Assembly: GCF_900102165.1 (NCBI RefSeq)
Contig: NZ_FNBD01000002.1
Location: 62,001-126,000 of the forward strand
Direction of reading: 5' to 3'
DNA from: Cellulophaga baltica
Lineage (GTDB): Bacteria; Bacteroidota; Bacteroidia; Flavobacteriales; Flavobacteriaceae
Length of the DNA stretch: 64,000 bases
Shown here: positions 28,255 through 37,795 of the stretch, one piece after another
Layout: every line of letters starts with the position of its first letter
Numbering within the stretch: the first letter of the stretch is position 1
Notes under the pieces: generated by a model
Database searches by the model: none
Told to the model about the DNA's origin: nothing
Seen by the model: only the letters and a program-made list of their open reading frames with translations
Translations under genes and position numbers: made by a program

Positions 28255-29306
28255 TACTTACTGTGTTTACTGAACTGTGCATTTTCTTTAGTTAAAATCT
28301 CTATAGGAGAATAAATTCTTTCCTCCAACGTTTTCTGATCTACTAAGAAATCAACCATCAATTTAATAGCTTCATACGCCTCTTTAAACGGTTGTTGCGA
28401 AATTAAAAAAGCCACTTTCTCATTTTCTAAACAGCTTACATTTTCTTCCGTACCATCAAAACCAATAAGCACTAACTCGCTTATTTTTGAACTATTAATA
28501 ACATTTGCAAAGCTAGAAACACGACTATTGGGTACATAAACGCCTTCAATTTTTGGGTTTTCAACCAGCATCGCTTCTAGTTTTTCTGCTAGTGCTGCCG
28601 CATTTTCTAAATCTGCAATATTAATGTTTAGCAATGAAACTGTATCCTTATTTGCTTTAAAGTAATCCTCAAAGCCTTTTATTCTCTTGTAAATAGCATG
28701 GTTATTATCTAGGTTCGCTCTCGTTTGCATAACAGCAATGGCACTTTTGTCGTTTATGGAGAGTCGCATTAATTTCCCTGCAAGAAATCCGCTCATATAA
28801 GAATCTTGTCCTATAAATGATAGATTATTACAGCCTTCTAAATTAATATTTAAGAATACATAAGGAATCTCTTTATTATCTAATTCTTTAGCTAATACTT
28901 TAGTCGCAGAACCAAATAAAGGAGCCAACAATAAGGCATCAGGTTTTGCAGCAATTACTTCTTTAAATTGACGCACATACGAAGCTTCATCAAATTGATT
29001 GAAACTAAAATAAGAAACACTAGCCCCTATTTTTTTTACTTCCTCTTTTGCTTTTAGAATTCCCATCATTGGTGATTTCCAAAATGTATTCTCCGCATCA
29101 TAATCAGGAATTAACACCGCAATTTGTACTCTTTTATTCAATGCTAAAGAACTAGCAATAGCATTGATTTGAAAATCATGCTTAGCTATAATCGACTTTA
29201 TCTTAGCTTCTGTTTTTTTTGAAACGCCTCCTCTTTTATGAATTACTCTATCTACAGTCCCCGCTGAAACTTTAGCTTCTTTTGCAATGTCATTAATTGT
29301 AATCAT
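28254..29306 (-). CDS. LacI-family transcriptional regulator of the hexuronate operon
   Basis: The 350-residue protein has an N-terminal LacI HTH (ITINDIAKEAKVSAGTVDRV, hinge helix near NAIASSLALNKR) and a periplasmic-binding-protein-like effector domain (from VQIAVLIPDYDAEN, DALLLAPLFGSATKV, SFIGQDSYMSGFLAGKLM, VLIGFDGTEENVSCL). It is divergent from the SDR-uxuA-uxaC-TRAP operon, with 181 bp between start codons holding two LacI-type palindromes. It is therefore a probable autoregulated repressor. The inducer would be a uronate or a pathway intermediate such as fructuronate or KDG (inference). Confidence 0.93.
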   Translation of the reverse strand: MITINDIAKEAKVSAGTVDRVIHKRGGVSKKTEAKIKSIIAKHDFQINAIASSLALNKRVQIAVLIPDYDAENTFWKSPMMGILKAKEEVKKIGASVSYFSFNQFDEASYVRQFKEVIAAKPDALLLAPLFGSATKVLAKELDNKEIPYVFLNINLEGCNNLSFIGQDSYMSGFLAGKLMRLSINDKSAIAVMQTRANLDNNHAIYKRIKGFEDYFKANKDTVSLLNINIADLENAAALAEKLEAMLVENPKIEGVYVPNSRVSSFANVINSSKISELVLIGFDGTEENVSCLENEKVAFLISQQPFKEAYEAIKLMVDFLVDQKTLEERIYSPIEILTKENAQFSKHSK

Positions 29307-29336
29307 ATGCTAATCTTCAAATTGGATTTATTTTTC

Positions 29337-29348
29337 GTGTGCGCACAC
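29337..29348. promoter_or_regulatory. LacI-type operator 1 (perfect palindrome)
   Basis: GTGTGCGCACAC is a perfect 12-bp palindrome with the central CG step typical of LacI operators. It lies 31 bp upstream of the regulator start codon, in its 5' untranslated or promoter region, and exactly 60 bp centre-to-centre from operator 2. Confidence 0.75.
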
Positions 29349-29395
29349 AAATTTTGGTAAATATAGTGAAAATGAAAAAAATCTGTCTATATTTA

Positions 29396-29409
29396 CGTGT
29401 GCGTACACG
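29396..29409. promoter_or_regulatory. LacI-type operator 2 (near-perfect palindrome)
   Basis: CGTGTGCGTACACG matches operator 1 (CGTGTGCGCACACA in context) and pairs with itself except at one central position. It abuts TATATTTA (29388-29395), which resembles the Bacteroidota -7 box TAnnTTTG, so binding here could block the operon promoter. It is 78 bp upstream of the SDR start codon. Confidence 0.72.
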
Positions 29410-29487
29410 AAAATTTTTAATATATAATAAAACACACTCGTAACGCTTGAAAATTAGAAGTATAACCTCAGAAAAACAACAGTTAGA

Positions 29488-30303
29488 ATGAATTTGTTTG
29501 ATATAGAAAATAAGGTAATCTTAATCACAGGCGGTGGCGGCGTATTAGGCGGTGAAATGTCTAACTACCTCCTAAGTAATGGTGCTACCGTAATTGTACT
29601 TGATCGTAGAGAAGAAACCGTAAATGCTGCTTTAGAAAAATTAAAAAAAGTTAGTGCCAATGTGTTTGGTTATGTATGTAATGTATTAGATGAAACTAGC
29701 TTAAAAGAAATTGCCGATCAAATTATAACAACACACGGAAAAATAGATGTGCTCATTAACGCTGCTGGCGGGAATATGCCTGGCGCAACCATTGGTGTAG
29801 ACCAGACCATCTTTGATGTGAATATTGATGACTTTAAAAAGGTTGTCGATTTAAATTTATTCGGAAGTATTTTACCTGCATTAGTGTTTGGAAAAAAGAT
29901 GGTTGAAAATAAAAAAGGGGTAATTATCAACATCTCTTCCATGACTGCACAGAGTGCAATTACACGTGTTGTTGGATATTCTGCCTCTAAAGCGGCCATA
30001 GATAATTTCACCAAATGGTTGTCTGTAGAATTAGCTACAAAATTTGGTGAAGGTTTACGTGTAAATGCCATTGCTCCTGGTTTCTTTATTGGCAATCAAA
30101 ATAGAGATTTATTAATAGATAAAGAAACGGGTAAATACACGGATCGTGGAGATACTATTATTAGAAATACTCCTATGAATCGTTTTGGAGAAACAGACGA
30201 ATTAAACGGAACAATTCATTACTTATGTGCAGATGCTTCAAAATTTGTAACAGGAGTGGTAGTGCCTATTGATGGTGGTTTTAGTGCATTTAGCGGGGTT
30301 TAA
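29488..30303 (+). CDS. SDR-family D-mannonate oxidoreductase (fructuronate reductase)
   Basis: The 271-residue short-chain dehydrogenase shows the glycine-rich TGGGGVLGGEM motif, NAAGG, the catalytic Ser in NISSM and YSASKAA (Tyr/Lys). The N-terminal ILITGGGGVLGG places it near SDR mannonate oxidoreductases of the B. subtilis YjmF type, which interconvert D-fructuronate and D-mannonate. It is the first gene of the operon and precedes uxuA (18 bp) and uxaC, i.e. exactly the step between their reactions. Context gives most of the specificity; another sugar-acid substrate is the alternative. Cytoplasmic. Probably repressed by the divergent LacI-family protein. Confidence 0.85.
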   Translation: MNLFDIENKVILITGGGGVLGGEMSNYLLSNGATVIVLDRREETVNAALEKLKKVSANVFGYVCNVLDETSLKEIADQIITTHGKIDVLINAAGGNMPGATIGVDQTIFDVNIDDFKKVVDLNLFGSILPALVFGKKMVENKKGVIINISSMTAQSAITRVVGYSASKAAIDNFTKWLSVELATKFGEGLRVNAIAPGFFIGNQNRDLLIDKETGKYTDRGDTIIRNTPMNRFGETDELNGTIHYLCADASKFVTGVVVPIDGGFSAFSGV

Positions 30304-30321
30304 TTGAAAAAATAAAATAGT

Positions 30322-31497
30322 ATGGAACAAACATGGCGTTGGTACGGGCCAAATGATCCCGTATCCTTATCAGATATAAAACAAGCAGGTGCAACAGGTA
30401 TTGTTTCTGCATTACACCAAATTTCAAACGGAGAAGTTTGGGAAGTAGCTGCTATTAAAGAGCGTAAAGCTATTATTGAAAAAGTAGGATTAACATGGAG
30501 CGTGGTAGAAAGTATTCCTGTTCACGAAAATATAAAAACCCGTTCTGGGAATTTTAAAACTTATATAGAGAACTACAAACAGAGCATTAAAAATTTAGCT
30601 TCTTGTGGTATTCATATTGTATGTTACAATTTTATGCCTGTTTTAGATTGGACCAGAACATCACTTGATTATGAAGTAGAAGACGGCTCTAGAGCACTAC
30701 GTTTTGATGTCACTGCTTTTGCTGCTTTTGAACTTTACCTTTTAAAAAGACCTGGTGCTGAAAACACCTATTCAGCTACTCAAAAAGCCGAGGCTAAAGC
30801 CTATGTTGATCAATTATCGGATGCTGATAAAACGCAATTGATTAATAATATTATCGCGGGTTTACCTGGTGCTGAAGAAGGCTATACTTTAGAGCAGTTT
30901 CAAAAAGTATTAAATACCTATGATACTATTGATGCGTCGAAATTAAGAGAAAACTTAGTTGCTTTCTTAAAAGAAATCATCCCCATTGCTGCACAAGAAA
31001 ATGTAGTGATGTGTATTCACCCAGATGATCCACCTTTTCCAATATTAGGCTTGCCAAGAGTGGTTAGTACCGAGGCTGATTATGCTTATTTATTTGAACA
31101 AGTTCCACATATAGCCAACGGAATTACTTTTTGTACCGGTTCTTTAGGGGTTAGAGATGATAATGATTTGGTCCAAATCTTTAAACATTTTTCAGATCGT
31201 GTTCACTTTATTCACCTTAGAAGCACCAAAAGAGATGAACAAGGTAATTTCTATGAAGCCAACCATCTAGAAGGCGATGTAGATATGTATAGTGTGGTTA
31301 AAGAAATTCTAATAGAACAAAAGCGTAGGGCTAAAGAAGGCAGAAAAGATGCCGTAATACCTATGCGACCAGATCACGGACATCAAATGTTAGATGATTT
31401 GAATAAGAAAACGAATCCTGGATACTCAGGAATTGGAAGGTTACGCGGTTTAGCGGAATTAAGAGGATTAGAATTAGGTATTAAAAACAGTTTATAA
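30322..31497 (+). CDS. uxuA: D-mannonate dehydratase
   Basis: The 391-residue protein matches UxuA in length and motifs: [56 protein letters not shown], metal/active-site segments [28 protein letters not shown] and [10 protein letters not shown]. It converts D-mannonate to 2-keto-3-deoxy-D-gluconate (KDG) in the cytoplasm, in the central step of glucuronate catabolism. It lies between the SDR oxidoreductase and uxaC, only 3 bp ahead of uxaC. Downstream enzymes KdgK and KdgA are not in this window. Confidence 0.96.
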   Translation: MEQTWRWYGPNDPVSLSDIKQAGATGIVSALHQISNGEVWEVAAIKERKAIIEKVGLTWSVVESIPVHENIKTRSGNFKTYIENYKQSIKNLASCGIHIVCYNFMPVLDWTRTSLDYEVEDGSRALRFDVTAFAAFELYLLKRPGAENTYSATQKAEAKAYVDQLSDADKTQLINNIIAGLPGAEEGYTLEQFQKVLNTYDTIDASKLRENLVAFLKEIIPIAAQENVVMCIHPDDPPFPILGLPRVVSTEADYAYLFEQVPHIANGITFCTGSLGVRDDNDLVQIFKHFSDRVHFIHLRSTKRDEQGNFYEANHLEGDVDMYSVVKEILIEQKRRAKEGRKDAVIPMRPDHGHQMLDDLNKKTNPGYSGIGRLRGLAELRGLELGIKNSL

Positions 31498-31500
31498 GCA

Positions 31501-32910
31501 ATGGCTTCCATAACATCAAAGAACTTTATTACAGAAAACTTTTTATTAAATTCTGATATAGCCATAAAACTATATCATGATTTTGCGAAAGACATGCCTA
31601 TAATTGATTATCACAATCATTTATCCCCAAAGCAAATCGCAGAAAATAAGCCTATGGCAAATCTTTCTGATGCTTGGCTTAATGGCGACCATTATAAATG
31701 GCGTGCTATGAGAGCTAATGGTATCGATGAAAAATATATTACAGGCAACGCGTCACAAGAAGAAAAGTTTAACAAATGGGCAGAAACGGTTCCGTATACC
31801 TTGCGGAACCCTTTATTTCATTGGACGCATTTAGAATTAAAACGTTACTTTGATGTTGATGCTATTTTACAAGAAAGTACGGCTTCTACAATTTATGCTA
31901 AAGCGAATACTATTTTAGCACATAAAACTCCGGCGCAACTGCTTGAACAAATGAATGTAGAAGTTATCTGTACCACAGATGACCCTATTGATGATTTAGC
32001 GTACCATCAAGAAATAGCAAAACAAGGTTTTTTCACTAAAGTATATCCTACGTTTAGACCGGATCAGCTTTTCTTAATCAATAAAACATCTTTTGAAAGT
32101 TATTTAGAAAAATTAGCCACATGCGTTTCTTTTCCTATTCACTCTTTAGATGATTTATTAAAAGCGATTCAAGAACGTGTAGATTTCTTTAATGCTAATG
32201 GTTGCCGTTTGTCTGACTTTGGTCTAGAACAAATTTATGCTTTTGACTTTACGGATGATGAAGCCAATTCCATTTTGAAAAAAAGACTTTCTGGAGGCTC
32301 CCTTTCTGATGCGGAGACAAATAGCTACAAATCATGTATACAATACCATTTAAGTAAAATGTATCATGCAAAAAACTGGGTACAACAGTTTCACTTAGGA
32401 GCACTTAGGGATAATAACACTCGCTTATTGGAGGAATTAGGAGCCGATTCTGGTTGTGATTCTATGGGTGATAATACGCATGCAAAATCTATGTCTGCCT
32501 TTTTTGGCAGGTTAGATCATGAGGGAATTCTGGCTAAAACGATTAGTTATAATTTAAATCCGTCGCAAAATGAAGTTTTTGCTACTATGATGGGGAATTA
32601 TAATACTGGAGAATGTGCAGGAAAAATGCAATGGGGATCTGGCTGGTGGTTTTTAGACCAGAAAGACGGTATGGAAAAGCAAATGAATGCACTTTCTAAT
32701 ATGGGCCTTTTAAGCAGATTTGTTGGAATGCTTACAGATAGTAGAAGTTTGTTATCTTTTCCAAGACACGAATACTTTAGACGTATTTTATGTGATTTGC
32801 TTGCGGAAGATGTTCGGAAAGGTTTAGTGCCTGATGATTTAAACTTTTTAGGCAAAATGGTCCAGGATATTTGCTATAACAACGCGGTAAACTATTTTAA
32901 ATTCAACTAA
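31501..32910 (+). CDS. uxaC: Glucuronate (uronate) isomerase
   Basis: The 469-residue protein matches UxaC: metal-binding IDYHNHLSPKQIAENK, WRAMRANGIDEKYITG, HWTHLELKRYF, CTTDDPIDDL, FHLGALRDNNTR and DSMGD. It isomerises D-glucuronate to D-fructuronate (and galacturonate to tagaturonate). As uxuA and not uxaA/uxaB accompanies it, the operon is set up for glucuronate, which fits the GH115 glucuronidase of the neighbouring PUL. It is followed after 5 bp by the TRAP transporter genes. Confidence 0.97.
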   Translation: MASITSKNFITENFLLNSDIAIKLYHDFAKDMPIIDYHNHLSPKQIAENKPMANLSDAWLNGDHYKWRAMRANGIDEKYITGNASQEEKFNKWAETVPYTLRNPLFHWTHLELKRYFDVDAILQESTASTIYAKANTILAHKTPAQLLEQMNVEVICTTDDPIDDLAYHQEIAKQGFFTKVYPTFRPDQLFLINKTSFESYLEKLATCVSFPIHSLDDLLKAIQERVDFFNANGCRLSDFGLEQIYAFDFTDDEANSILKKRLSGGSLSDAETNSYKSCIQYHLSKMYHAKNWVQQFHLGALRDNNTRLLEELGADSGCDSMGDNTHAKSMSAFFGRLDHEGILAKTISYNLNPSQNEVFATMMGNYNTGECAGKMQWGSGWWFLDQKDGMEKQMNALSNMGLLSRFVGMLTDSRSLLSFPRHEYFRRILCDLLAEDVRKGLVPDDLNFLGKMVQDICYNNAVNYFKFN

Positions 32911-32915
32911 ACATC

Positions 32916-33890
32916 ATGAAATACTATACACTACTCTGTGTTGTTTTCGCTTTATTTATCACATCATGTAAAGAAGAGTCTGGAACTAAAACACTTTATT
33001 TAGCACACACCCTACCTCAAACACATCCAGTACATAAAGGGATTCTAAAATTTCAAGAATCTTTAGATAAAAAATCTAATGGTACTTTAAAGATTAAAAT
33101 ATTCCCTGATGGTCAATTGGGTTCGGAACGCGAGGTATTAGAGTTATTACAAATTGGTAGTGTGGCTATCACCAAAGTTAGTGCTGCCACCATGTCTAAT
33201 TTTGTCCCAGAATATCATGTACTGGGTATTCCTTATTTGTTTCGAGACAAAGAACATCAATTTGATGTTTTAGAAGGTCCCATCGGTAAATCGATTTTAG
33301 AAAAAGGGAGTAAATTCTACTTGCGTGGTTTATGTTATTATGATGCAGGAAGTCGTAGTTTTTATACCAGTAATAAAGCCATTAGAACTCCTGATGATTT
33401 AAAAGGTTTAAAAATTCGTGTAATGAACAACCAAATGGCAATAAATATGGTGAATGCTATGGGAGGTTCTGCTACGCCTATGGCTTACGGAGAACTGTAT
33501 ACTGCAATTCAACAAGGTGTTGTGGATGGCGCAGAAAATAACCCACCATCCTTTGTTTCTTCTAACCATTTTGAAGTCAGTAAATACTATACTTTAGATC
33601 AACATTCTGCCGTACCAGATGTACTTTTAATAAGTACCAAATATTGGGAGAAGTTAACAGATCAAGAAAAAATATGGGTACAAGAAGCGGCCGAAGAATC
33701 TTCTGAAGCCGAAAAAAAATATTGGAATGATTCTGTAGAAGAATCTATGAAAATAGCAACGGAGGCTGGTGTAGAAATTATCATTCCTGAAAAATCTTTA
33801 TTCGCTGAAAAATCTAAATCCGTTTTAGAAGAATTTGAAAAGGAAAATCCTGATTTATCAAGCTTAATTGAACAAATAAAAAAGAACTAA
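32916..33890 (+). CDS. TRAP transporter solute-binding lipoprotein (DctP family)
   Basis: The 324-residue protein has the DctP layout: LAHTLPQTHPVHKGILKF, FPDGQLGSEREVLELLQIG, the ligand-binding Arg in LKIRVMNNQMAI, and GELYTAIQQGVVDGAENN. It has a lipoprotein signal (FALFITSC), so it is predicted to be membrane-anchored, unlike the soluble periplasmic proteins of proteobacteria. It captures the substrate, most likely a hexuronate given uxuA/uxaC upstream, and delivers it to the DctQ/M permease. Its stop codon overlaps the start of the next gene (TAATG). Confidence 0.94.
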   Translation: MKYYTLLCVVFALFITSCKEESGTKTLYLAHTLPQTHPVHKGILKFQESLDKKSNGTLKIKIFPDGQLGSEREVLELLQIGSVAITKVSAATMSNFVPEYHVLGIPYLFRDKEHQFDVLEGPIGKSILEKGSKFYLRGLCYYDAGSRSFYTSNKAIRTPDDLKGLKIRVMNNQMAINMVNAMGGSATPMAYGELYTAIQQGVVDGAENNPPSFVSSNHFEVSKYYTLDQHSAVPDVLLISTKYWEKLTDQEKIWVQEAAEESSEAEKKYWNDSVEESMKIATEAGVEIIIPEKSLFAEKSKSVLEEFEKENPDLSSLIEQIKKN

Positions 33891-34384
33891 TGATGAATAG
33901 ATTAGATACCCTTTTTAAAAATACTTGCAAGGTAATGGAAGTACTTTTGATACTTATTTTTGCATTATTAGTTTTAGACGTTTTATGGCAGGTATTCTCA
34001 AGATACCTTTTAAACAGGTCCTTCTCTTGGACCGAAGAATTTGCCCGTTTTTCTTTAATATGGCTTGCCATACTAGGTGCCGCTTATTTAAGTGCAAAAA
34101 GAGAACATTTATCGATGGACTTTCTATACCAAAAATTCTCATCGGCTAAAAAGAAAAAAGTGCTGCTCTTAATTGAAGTATGTGTCTTCTTATTCGCGTT
34201 AATTGTTATGGTCATTGGCGGATTTAATTTAGTCTATACTACCCTAGATTTAGAGCAACTTTCGGGGACCTTACGTATACCTTTGGGATATGTGTATAGC
34301 ATTTTTCCCTTTAGTGGCTTGCTTATGATGTGTTTTTCTATCTACCACATAGCTAAAATTAATTCTAACCAAATAACCGAATAA
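33890..34384 (+). CDS. TRAP transporter small permease (DctQ family)
   Basis: The 164-residue protein has four predicted membrane helices and the DctQ signature LWQVFSRYLLNRSFSWTEEFARFSLIWLAILGAA (the part VFSRYLLNRSFSWTEE is the recognisable core). This is followed by LSAKREHLSMDF. It associates with the large DctM subunit in the cytoplasmic membrane. Its first ATG shares one base with the dctP stop, and the dctM start follows 2 bp after its stop, so the three are tightly coupled. Confidence 0.94.
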   Translation: MMNRLDTLFKNTCKVMEVLLILIFALLVLDVLWQVFSRYLLNRSFSWTEEFARFSLIWLAILGAAYLSAKREHLSMDFLYQKFSSAKKKKVLLLIEVCVFLFALIVMVIGGFNLVYTTLDLEQLSGTLRIPLGYVYSIFPFSGLLMMCFSIYHIAKINSNQITE

Positions 34385-34386
34385 TT

Positions 34387-35691
34387 ATGAGTATTGAAGT
34401 GCTAAGTATCATCGTATTATTTGTTAGTTTTTTCATTTTATTAATGCTTAAAGTGCCTGTAGCTTTTTCTATTGGCATTTCTACCACCATTAGTTTACTC
34501 CTGAATATTGATAGTTTACCAGGCATCACCACCATAGCCCAAAGAATGATTACCGGTATTGATAGTTTTGCATTACTTGCCATTCCGTTCTTTGTTTTGG
34601 CAGGTGAAATCATGAAAAGAGGTGGTATTGCCAATAGACTCATCAACTTTGCAAAATCATTAGTTGCTAGTTTACCTGGTGGTCTAGCGTATGTGAACGT
34701 ATTGGCGTCTATGTTATTTGGCGCCATATCTGGTTCTGCTATTGCTGCAACCTCAGCTATTGGTAGTATCATGACAGACAGAATGGAAGAGGAAGGATAC
34801 CCAAGAGAGTTTAGTGCTTCGGTAAATATTACCTCATCTACTACCGGGCTTCTAATTCCACCCAGTAACATTTTAATTGTTTATGCTTTAGCTAGTGGCG
34901 GTACCGCCTCTGTAGCTGCCTTATTTATTGCAGGTTATTTACCTGGAATATTGCTAGGTCTAGCATTAATGGGTTACGTTGCATTTGTGGCTATCCGCAG
35001 AAAATTCTCAAAAGAACAAAGAGCTCCATTAAAAGAAATCTGGACGTATTTTAGAAAGGCTTTCTTTAGCCTTCTTTTACTTTTCATTGTTGTTGGAGGT
35101 ATTGTTGCAGGAGTTTTTACCGCAACAGAAGCTTCCGTAATTGCTGTTTTATACGCTGCAATTCTTGCTTTAATTTATGGTGATATTCGTGTAAAAGATT
35201 TTCCTAGTGTGTTATTGACTAGTGCAAAAACTACCGCGGTAGTTATGTTCTTAATTTGTACTTCTATGGCGATGTCATGGTTGTTTTCTTTTGAAAGTGT
35301 ACCTGAACTTATGAGTAACTTTCTACTAGAACAATTTAGCAATAAGTTTGTCATCTTTTTAGTGATCAATATTATCTTATTAATTGTTGGTACGTTTATG
35401 GATATTACTCCTGCCGTACTCATCTTTACACCCATTTTCTTACCTGTAGTTGTTGCTTTAGGTATGGATCCTGTTCATTTTGGAATCGTCATGGTATTAA
35501 ATCTTTGTATTGGACTGTGTACCCCACCTGTTGGAACCATTCTCTTTGTAGGTAGTGGCGTTGCCAAAATATCCGTATCTCAGGTAATTAAACCCTTATT
35601 GCCCTTTTTAGCAATAATGGTGATTGTGTTATTACTGGTCTTATACATTCCTGAAATATCTATGTTTTTACCTAGATTGTTTGATCTATAG
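34387..35691 (+). CDS. TRAP transporter large permease (DctM family)
   Basis: The 434-residue protein has about 12 membrane helices and conserved DctM segments: AIPFFVLAGEIMKRGGIANRL, GAISGSAIAATSAIGSIM, NITSSTTGLLIPPSNILI, GVFTATEASVIAVLYA and LCIGLCTPPVGTILFVG. It forms the Na+-coupled translocation path for the ligand presented by the DctP lipoprotein. It is the last gene of the uxu operon and is followed by two hairpins. Confidence 0.96.
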   Translation: MSIEVLSIIVLFVSFFILLMLKVPVAFSIGISTTISLLLNIDSLPGITTIAQRMITGIDSFALLAIPFFVLAGEIMKRGGIANRLINFAKSLVASLPGGLAYVNVLASMLFGAISGSAIAATSAIGSIMTDRMEEEGYPREFSASVNITSSTTGLLIPPSNILIVYALASGGTASVAALFIAGYLPGILLGLALMGYVAFVAIRRKFSKEQRAPLKEIWTYFRKAFFSLLLLFIVVGGIVAGVFTATEASVIAVLYAAILALIYGDIRVKDFPSVLLTSAKTTAVVMFLICTSMAMSWLFSFESVPELMSNFLLEQFSNKFVIFLVINIILLIVGTFMDITPAVLIFTPIFLPVVVALGMDPVHFGIVMVLNLCIGLCTPPVGTILFVGSGVAKISVSQVIKPLLPFLAIMVIVLLLVLYIPEISMFLPRLFDL

Positions 35692-35716
35692 AATAAACAG
35701 ACCTAAAAATAATTAG

Positions 35717-35741
35717 CTAACAGCTCTTTTATCGCTGTTAG
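35717..35741 (+). terminator. Hairpin downstream of dctM
   Basis: An 8-bp stem (CTAACAGC / GCTGTTAG) with a 9-nt loop lies 25 bp after the dctM stop. The T tract is poor, so it is probably a secondary or stabilising hairpin ahead of the main terminator at 35755. Confidence 0.5.
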
Positions 35742-35754
35742 TTCCTAAAACTAA

Positions 35755-35785
35755 AAAACCCTGTAACAAAAGGTTACAGGGTTTT
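35755..35785. terminator. Bidirectional intrinsic terminator between dctM and DUF4861 genes
   Basis: A perfect 13-bp stem (AAAACCCTGTAAC / GTTACAGGGTTTT) with a 5-nt loop has T-rich sequence on the 3' side of both strands. It separates the plus-strand uxu operon from the convergent minus-strand operon that ends at 35813. Confidence 0.88.
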
Positions 35786-35812
35786 CTGTTATCATTCAAA
35801 AATGATTAGATG

Positions 35813-36985
35813 TTATTCTTTACGAACGATCAACGGGTTATTTATTTTCTCAGAAACACTATTTAAATGCTGCTCCCATGCTTCTTTTGTTTTAAACTGA
35901 CCACTCTCTTTCCAGCCAAAACCAGCGTAATAAACCACCTTATCATTTATAGCTTTTAAGTTTGCATACGCATTACTTAAATCGGTTATATTCGTATCAT
36001 AGGTTTCGTAATCTATAAAGTAGTTCTTACTTGCTATGATTGCAGACCCTAATTCTGAATCTGCATGCGGCTCCCAATAACTCACCCAACCTTTGTTTGT
36101 ATCTCCGGTAACTACACCATCTTTTTCATGCAGCGTTAATCCAACAGAAATATGCTCTGAACCTTCAAGGCTAATCTCAAATTTAGAAAAATTACTTCCT
36201 AGATCTAAACTTATGATTTTTGATTCTTGAATTTGATGTTCACCGGCTTTCCAATCCTTATGTTTTAAATAAAAACTAGTTCTAATAGGACCTGTTGTGA
36301 TGGTTTTCCATTCTGTAAAATTTTTAGAATAGTAGTACGTCGTATCTTCTTTTATGGCAAGACCGCCTACACCTCTACTTGATCCTACATGAAAGTTATC
36401 TAAACCTTCACCATTATCTTCATGGTAGGCTCCTGCCCTTATGCTATTCTTCTCATACCATTTATTAATAATAGGGTATTCTACCTTTTTTAACCAGGCA
36501 TCTACCCCACTTGACAATGTTCCTCCCGGAATACTATCTTCAATCATTTTTTGCGCGGTAGGTCCATACATTCTAAAAGCGACTTTATCATTCTCCCACG
36601 TATAATCATCTGTACGCTCTGGAATAAAACGAGAATAACAATAGTCGGGAGCAGTAGGTTGCTCTTCTTTTGTTGCGGTTACTATTTCAAATCTTCTTTC
36701 AGAATTTGGCCCTAATTTAGGCTGAAACAGCAGTTGATCCTCTATTGAATCTCCATTAGTATCTACCAATTGGACAATTTGTAATTTTCCTGTTTCAATA
36801 TCTTTAATGCCAATAGTATTTAAATCTTTATCCGCTAAAAATTCTTTGGAAAGTTCTACCGTCTCAAAAGAGCGCTCCACATTCAAATCATTCTTAACAA
36901 CAAAAACTGAGGTACTTTTTTCTGGCTCACAAGATTGTAATACGAATCCTACACTTAAAAAAAAGGCTAATTTATTAACGTTCAT
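35813..36985 (-). CDS. DUF4861-family lipoprotein
   Basis: The 390-residue lipoprotein (signal ending FVLQSC) resembles DUF4861 proteins of Bacteroidota. It has an N-terminal beta domain (VELSKEFLADKDLNTIGIKD), YTWENDKVAFRMYGPTAQK, AGAYHEDNGEGLDNFHVGSS, and a long beta-rich C-terminus ending in the YYAGFGWKESGQF segment. The function is not established, but the family often accompanies uronate or pectin genes. Here it is the last gene of the MFS-kduI-kduD operon, 11 bp after kduD. Conserved His, Tyr, Glu and Asp residues in AYHEDNGEG could be catalytic, which would make it a candidate lyase or hydrolase for uronate-containing chains (inference). Confidence 0.75.
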   Translation of the reverse strand: MNVNKLAFFLSVGFVLQSCEPEKSTSVFVVKNDLNVERSFETVELSKEFLADKDLNTIGIKDIETGKLQIVQLVDTNGDSIEDQLLFQPKLGPNSERRFEIVTATKEEQPTAPDYCYSRFIPERTDDYTWENDKVAFRMYGPTAQKMIEDSIPGGTLSSGVDAWLKKVEYPIINKWYEKNSIRAGAYHEDNGEGLDNFHVGSSRGVGGLAIKEDTTYYYSKNFTEWKTITTGPIRTSFYLKHKDWKAGEHQIQESKIISLDLGSNFSKFEISLEGSEHISVGLTLHEKDGVVTGDTNKGWVSYWEPHADSELGSAIIASKNYFIDYETYDTNITDLSNAYANLKAINDKVVYYAGFGWKESGQFKTKEAWEQHLNSVSEKINNPLIVRKE

Positions 36986-36996
36986 TACTGTTTGTT

Positions 36997-37791
36997 TTAG
37001 TTTTCATTGGATGGTTTTCCTATGGTTGCTAAAATTCCGCCATCTACATACAGAATATGACCATTTACAAAATCACTTGCTTTAGAACTTAAGAAAATAG
37101 CAGCACCACTTAAATCATTAGGGTCTCCCCATTTTGCTGCCGGCGTTCTATTCACAATAAAATCATTAAACGGATGTCCTTCTACTCTAATGGGTGCCGT
37201 TTGTGTCGTTGCAAAATACCCAGGACCAATTCCATTAATCTGAATATTATGCTTTGCCCATTCGGTCGCCATATTCTGCGTCAACATTTTAAGTCCACCT
37301 TTTGCTGCTGCATATGCACCAACCGTATTTCTCCCCAATTCGCTCATCATAGAACAAATATTGATAATTTTACCACTCTTACGAGCTATCATTCCTTTCA
37401 CAACATGTTTGGAAACAATAAACGGACTCACCAAATCTACATCTACCACTTCTCTAAAATCTGATACTTCCATATCCTCTAGTGGCGTTCTCTTAATAAT
37501 ACCCGCGTTATTCACCAAAATATCAATCGTCCCTACTTCTGCTTCAATGCTTTTCACTGCAGCTTTTACTTGGTCTTCATCTGTAACATTAAACTTGTAA
37601 CCAAAAGCATTGATACCTTCTGTTTTATAAGCGACTAAGGCTGTATCTATTTTGTCTTGTGATGAGTTACCATTCACGATGATAGTGGCTCCTGCTTTTC
37701 CTAAACCCATTGCCATAGCCATACCCAAGCCATGAGTACTTCCTGTTACTAATGCAATTTTTCCTTTTAAATCAAATAATGAGATACTCAT
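36997..37791 (-). CDS. kduD: 2-dehydro-3-deoxy-D-gluconate 5-dehydrogenase (KduD-type SDR)
   Basis: The 264-residue SDR has GSTHGLGMAMA, NNAGI, the catalytic Ser in ICSMMSELG, and YAAAKGG. It is very close in motif pattern to KduD and gluconate 5-dehydrogenase, which cannot be told apart by eye. Position 4 bp after kduI argues for KduD: the reduction of 2,5-diketo-3-deoxygluconate to KDG with NADH. This joins the unsaturated-uronate branch to the same KDG pool as uxuA. The kdu pair follows the MFS importer. Confidence 0.88.
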   Translation of the reverse strand: MSISLFDLKGKIALVTGSTHGLGMAMAMGLGKAGATIIVNGNSSQDKIDTALVAYKTEGINAFGYKFNVTDEDQVKAAVKSIEAEVGTIDILVNNAGIIKRTPLEDMEVSDFREVVDVDLVSPFIVSKHVVKGMIARKSGKIINICSMMSELGRNTVGAYAAAKGGLKMLTQNMATEWAKHNIQINGIGPGYFATTQTAPIRVEGHPFNDFIVNRTPAAKWGDPNDLSGAAIFLSSKASDFVNGHILYVDGGILATIGKPSNEN

Positions 37792-37795
37792 AGTT

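Noticed and set aside
29718-30095. A 125-codon minus-strand frame within the SDR gene
   Set aside because: Antisense shadow of a conserved dehydrogenase.
34365-34871. A 168-codon open frame on the minus strand inside the dctM gene
   Set aside because: It lies fully opposite a strongly conserved TRAP permease gene and shows no family motif; a shadow frame.
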